From Candidatus Nanopelagicales bacterium (GTDB lineage: Bacteria; Actinomycetota; Actinomycetes; Nanopelagicales; Nanopelagicaceae), in assembly GCA_030830475.1 (NCBI GenBank), contig JAURMX010000020.1, positions 1-64,000 of the forward strand: a stretch of DNA of 64,000 nt. Reading direction: 5' to 3'. The position numbers were made by a program, and so were the translations under genes. How positions within the stretch are numbered: the stretch's first letter is position 1; each line of letters opens with the position of its first letter. Shown here piece after piece: positions 61,184 to 64,000 of the stretch. The notes below the pieces were generated by a model, which worked only from the letters and a program-made list of their open reading frames with translations, searched no databases and was not told the DNA's origin.

Positions 61184-61885
61184 ATGATTTTGAATAGCCT
61201 CAAGGAAATTGCATCTGGCTTACAGACCCTGGTATTTCCTGAAAATTGCATTGTCTGTGAAAAAGAGTTGGTAGATATTTGTGAGGATTGCAAAGCGCCA
61301 TGGCAAAGAGCCCCCCGAAGATTCACAATTGATACCTTAGAAATCCAATCGACAGTTCCTTATAGCAGTGAGGTTTCAGGTGTGGTGTTGAAAGCAAAAG
61401 AGGATGGGTTGAGAATTGCACAAAAACTCTTAGCTAAAGCGCTAGCCAATTCACTGATCTCATGGAGCAATCTCGTTGATTTAAACTCTTGCCTACTTGT
61501 ACCAATTCCATCCTCTAAAGAAGCTTTGCGCAGGAGAGGTATTTCATTTCTACACCCAATACTACGAATCTCTACCGGCCAACTTAAGCAAGCAGGATTC
61601 CCCTCTGTGCAGTGGAAAGAGGCTTTGAAGCACAATAAATCAGTACTTGATCAATCCGGATTAAATTACCAAGAGAGAAAGAACAACCTAGATAATGCTT
61701 TTCGGCTCATTAAAAGTGAACGAGAGATCGAGGCAATGACCAAAAAACCGATTATCTTGATCGATGACGTTGTTACATCAGGAGCCACTCTTTTGAGCGC
61801 CGAATCAGCCCTTAGGGAGAGAAAAATGACAGTTTTAGGCGCAGCAACCGCATGTGCGTCCGCCCACCACCTACTAATACGATAG
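61184..61885 (+). CDS. comF: ComF-family phosphoribosyltransferase-like protein
   Basis: A 233-residue ComF/GntX-type protein. An N-terminal four-cysteine zinc knuckle (ENCIVCEKELVDICEDCKAP) is followed by a type I phosphoribosyltransferase domain with LVPIPSSKEALRRRG and the PRPP motif PIILIDDVVTSGATL. ComF helps DNA uptake or recombination in competent bacteria; the exact reaction is unknown. I prefer the ATG at 61184 because a GTG at 61166 falls inside the inverted repeat; no ribosome binding site supports either. Position before secA matches Mycobacterium. Confidence 0.85.
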   Translation: MILNSLKEIASGLQTLVFPENCIVCEKELVDICEDCKAPWQRAPRRFTIDTLEIQSTVPYSSEVSGVVLKAKEDGLRIAQKLLAKALANSLISWSNLVDLNSCLLVPIPSSKEALRRRGISFLHPILRISTGQLKQAGFPSVQWKEALKHNKSVLDQSGLNYQERKNNLDNAFRLIKSEREIEAMTKKPIILIDDVVTSGATLLSAESALRERKMTVLGAATACASAHHLLIR

Positions 61886-61930
61886 GCCCATAAGGAACCT
61901 ACCTTGAAACAACCCATGGAAGGCTGACAC

Positions 61931-64000
61931 GTGGTCGCAATTCTGGACAAGATTCTTCGCGCTGGCGAAGGTCGGGCTTTGAAACAACTCGAAAAGATTG
62001 TTGTAGAGGTTAACTCGCATGAACAAACCTTTGCTGCGATGAGTGATGAGCAACTGCGTGCCATGACCGATAAGTTCAAAGATCGTCTCAATCAAGGTGA
62101 AGATTTAGATGACATCCTCCCTGAGGCTTTTGCGGTCGTACGAGAGGCTTCAAAAAGAACTTTAGGCCAGCGTCATTACGATGTTCAGATAATGGGTGGC
62201 GCTGCCTTGCATCGCGGCAACATCGCGGAAATGCGCACTGGTGAAGGAAAGACTTTGGTAGCAACTCTTCCTTCTTACCTAAATGCCTTAACTGGTCTTG
62301 GTGTTCATATTGTCACTACCAATGATTATTTAGCAGAGCGCGACAGCGAGTGGATGGGACGTATTCATCGTTTCTTGGGTCTTAAAGTTGGGGTCATTTT
62401 GGCTTCAATGACTCCGGCAGAACGTCGTATGCAGTATGCCGCAGACATCACTTACGGAACAAATAATGAGTTTGGTTTTGACTATCTCCGGGACAACATG
62501 GCTTGGAATTTGGCGGACTGCGTGCAACGCGAACATAACTTTGCAATAGTTGATGAAGTAGATTCGATTTTGATTGACGAGGCACGCACTCCTCTAATTA
62601 TCAGTGGACCAGCGGATAAGGCCACTAAGTGGTACGTGGAGTTTGCCAAAGTTGCCGATCGATTAATTCGCGGTGAGCATTATGAGGTTGATGAAAAGAA
62701 GCGAAATACTGGAATTCTTGATGCTGGCGTCACCAAGGTTGAAGAGATACTAGGCATAGAGAACCTTTACGAATCAGTTAATACTCCAATGATCGGATAT
62801 CTGAATAACGCCTTAAAAGCCAAGGAGCTATTCAAAAAAGATCGCGATTACGTGATTATGAATGGTGAGCTACTAATAGTTGATGAACATACTGGTCGAG
62901 TTTTATCAGGGCGGCGCTACAGCGAAGGTCTACATCAAGCTCTGGAGGCAAAAGAGCGGGTAGATATCAAAGATGAAAACCAAACTCTGGCCACTATTAC
63001 TTTGCAGAACTACTTCCGCTTGTACGAGAAATTGGCCGGTATGACCGGTACCGCCATGACCGAGGCAGCCGAGTTTCTGCAGATCTATAAGTTGGGCGTA
63101 ATTCCAATCCCAACCAACAAGAGTATGCAACGTATTGATCAGCCGGATCTTGTTTATAAAACTGAGGCGGCAAAGTTTGAGGCGGTAGCTGATGACATAG
63201 TTGAGCGCCATCGCAAGGGTCAGCCGGTTCTTGTAGGTACCGTTAGCGTAGAAAAATCTGAGTTGTTATCGCAAACTTTGCGTCGCAAGGGAATTCCGCA
63301 TGAAGTTCTCAATGCAAAGCAACATGAGCGCGAAGCTGCCATTATTGCGCGGGCAGGTACCACCGGCGCGGTAACAGTTGCGACAAATATGGCGGGCCGT
63401 GGAACTGACATCATGCTGGGTGGCAACCCCGAGTTCATGGCGGATTATGAATTGCAGCGTCAAGGAGTTTCTCCGGTAGACAATCCCGAGCAGTATGAAT
63501 CTTTATGGCCGACAGAGTTAGCGAAGCAAAAAGCCGCGGTAGCCAAGGGGCATGATGAGGTAGTTGCTCTAGGTGGACTTTATGTTTTAGGTACCGAACG
63601 TCATGAATCACGGCGTATTGATAACCAGCTAAGAGGACGTTCTGGTCGCCAAGGCGATCCCGGTGAATCACGCTTTTACCTGTCGCTTCAGGATGAGTTG
63701 ATGCGCCGCTTTAATTCGGCATTAGTTGAGCGTTTCTTAAACGCTGCAGGTATTCCAGAGGACACCCCTATAGAGTCCAAAATGGTCTCCAACGCAATCA
63801 AATCTGCGCAGACGCAGGTAGAAGCCCAGAACTTCGAGATGCGTAAAAATGTTTTGAAATATGACGATGTCATGAATCGTCAACGCGAGGTAATCTATCG
63901 GGAACGTCGTGAGGTGCTGGAAGGCGCTGATATCAAGGAACAGGTTTCTACATTTATTGAAGACACCATACGGGGATATGTTTCTGTCGCAACCAGCGAA
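61931..64000 (+). CDS. secA: preprotein translocase ATPase SecA (3' end outside window)
   Basis: The first 690 codons of SecA, the motor that pushes proteins through SecYEG. The N-terminus [20 protein letters not shown], Walker [15 protein letters not shown] at about 100-113, [20 protein letters not shown] (DEAD-like and linker start), the preprotein-binding region near [13 protein letters not shown], and [10 protein letters not shown] and [20 protein letters not shown] in NBD2 all belong to SecA1. The frame stays open to the last base. The start is GTG eight bases after GGAAGG. It follows comF by 45 bases with no ribosome hibernation factor gene between. Confidence 0.96.
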   Translation, partial: MVAILDKILRAGEGRALKQLEKIVVEVNSHEQTFAAMSDEQLRAMTDKFKDRLNQGEDLDDILPEAFAVVREASKRTLGQRHYDVQIMGGAALHRGNIAEMRTGEGKTLVATLPSYLNALTGLGVHIVTTNDYLAERDSEWMGRIHRFLGLKVGVILASMTPAERRMQYAADITYGTNNEFGFDYLRDNMAWNLADCVQREHNFAIVDEVDSILIDEARTPLIISGPADKATKWYVEFAKVADRLIRGEHYEVDEKKRNTGILDAGVTKVEEILGIENLYESVNTPMIGYLNNALKAKELFKKDRDYVIMNGELLIVDEHTGRVLSGRRYSEGLHQALEAKERVDIKDENQTLATITLQNYFRLYEKLAGMTGTAMTEAAEFLQIYKLGVIPIPTNKSMQRIDQPDLVYKTEAAKFEAVADDIVERHRKGQPVLVGTVSVEKSELLSQTLRRKGIPHEVLNAKQHEREAAIIARAGTTGAVTVATNMAGRGTDIMLGGNPEFMADYELQRQGVSPVDNPEQYESLWPTELAKQKAAVAKGHDEVVALGGLYVLGTERHESRRIDNQLRGRSGRQGDPGESRFYLSLQDELMRRFNSALVERFLNAAGIPEDTPIESKMVSNAIKSAQTQVEAQNFEMRKNVLKYDDVMNRQREVIYRERREVLEGADIKEQVSTFIEDTIRGYVSVATSE

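Overview
The window comes from an actinobacterium with a compact genome and a low GC content (roughly 45% by eye). The evidence is a WhiB-family regulator, the MtrA-MtrB two-component system, the mycothiol deacetylase MshB, the actinobacterial families DUF3107, DUF3117, DUF3499 and DUF5719, actinobacterial DapD and DapC, and the gene order manC-whiB-manB-sahH-mtrAB-comF-secA known from Mycobacterium. Low GC, very short intergenic gaps, many 1-8 nt overlaps, loss of some neighbours expected from Mycobacterium, and heavy investment in nucleoside uptake and salvage fit a streamlined freshwater lineage such as acI (Nanopelagicales). That taxonomic placement is an inference. I see no tRNA or rRNA genes, CRISPR arrays, insertion sequences or prophage, and no gap over 300 bases.

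Layout. 1-5316: end of malate dehydrogenase, isocitrate dehydrogenase, a MalK/UgpC-type ATPase, a CNNM/CorC membrane protein and trpS. 5327-25430: a nucleoside acquisition and salvage region. It holds two BMP-type binding proteins, ribokinase, a LacI-type regulator, a complete nucleoside-type ABC transporter, a queuosine-salvage glycosylase homologue, a nucleoside deoxyribosyltransferase, an MFS permease, two nucleoside hydrolases, two tandem uridine phosphorylases, deoC followed by an aldehyde dehydrogenase and a half-length catalytically dead partner, a cytochrome P450, adenosine deaminase and cytidine deaminase. Imported (deoxy)nucleosides can be deaminated, split to base and sugar (phosphate), and the sugars sent to central metabolism through ribokinase, DERA and aldehyde oxidation. 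25440-33908: phosphohexomutase, Maf, UDP-glucose dehydrogenase, an LCP protein, a glycosyltransferase, a SpoIID-domain protein and dapD. 33967-40775: LOG protein, a lone sigma region 4 protein, DUF3117, PepA, O-methyltransferase, TatB, Mrp, DUF1003 and a soluble MgtE-N/CBS protein. 40821-46897: DMT exporter, PHP phosphoesterase, MarC, an MpaB-like protein, a ParA-like ATPase, TetR, MshB. 46887-50774: CysS, FdxA, DapC and a sugar-1-phosphate nucleotidyltransferase. 50944-64000: WhiB, a giant glycosyltransferase, DUF5719, DUF3499, ManB, SahH, MtrA, MtrB, ComF and SecA (cut by the window end).

The strongest general signal is regulatory. At least fifteen genes lack a visible ribosome binding site and instead have a TANNNT hexamer exactly 6 or 7 bases before the start codon, as expected for leaderless transcripts. 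In several cases the stop codon of the previous gene is itself the first three bases of that hexamer. Other notable points are a dapC gene whose only sensible start is ATC, an ALDH16-like enzyme split in two genes next to deoC, a queuosine-salvage enzyme in a nucleoside-uptake operon, a short archaeal-type SahH, and the absence of tmk, lpqB and the hibernation factor from the mtrAB-secA locus.
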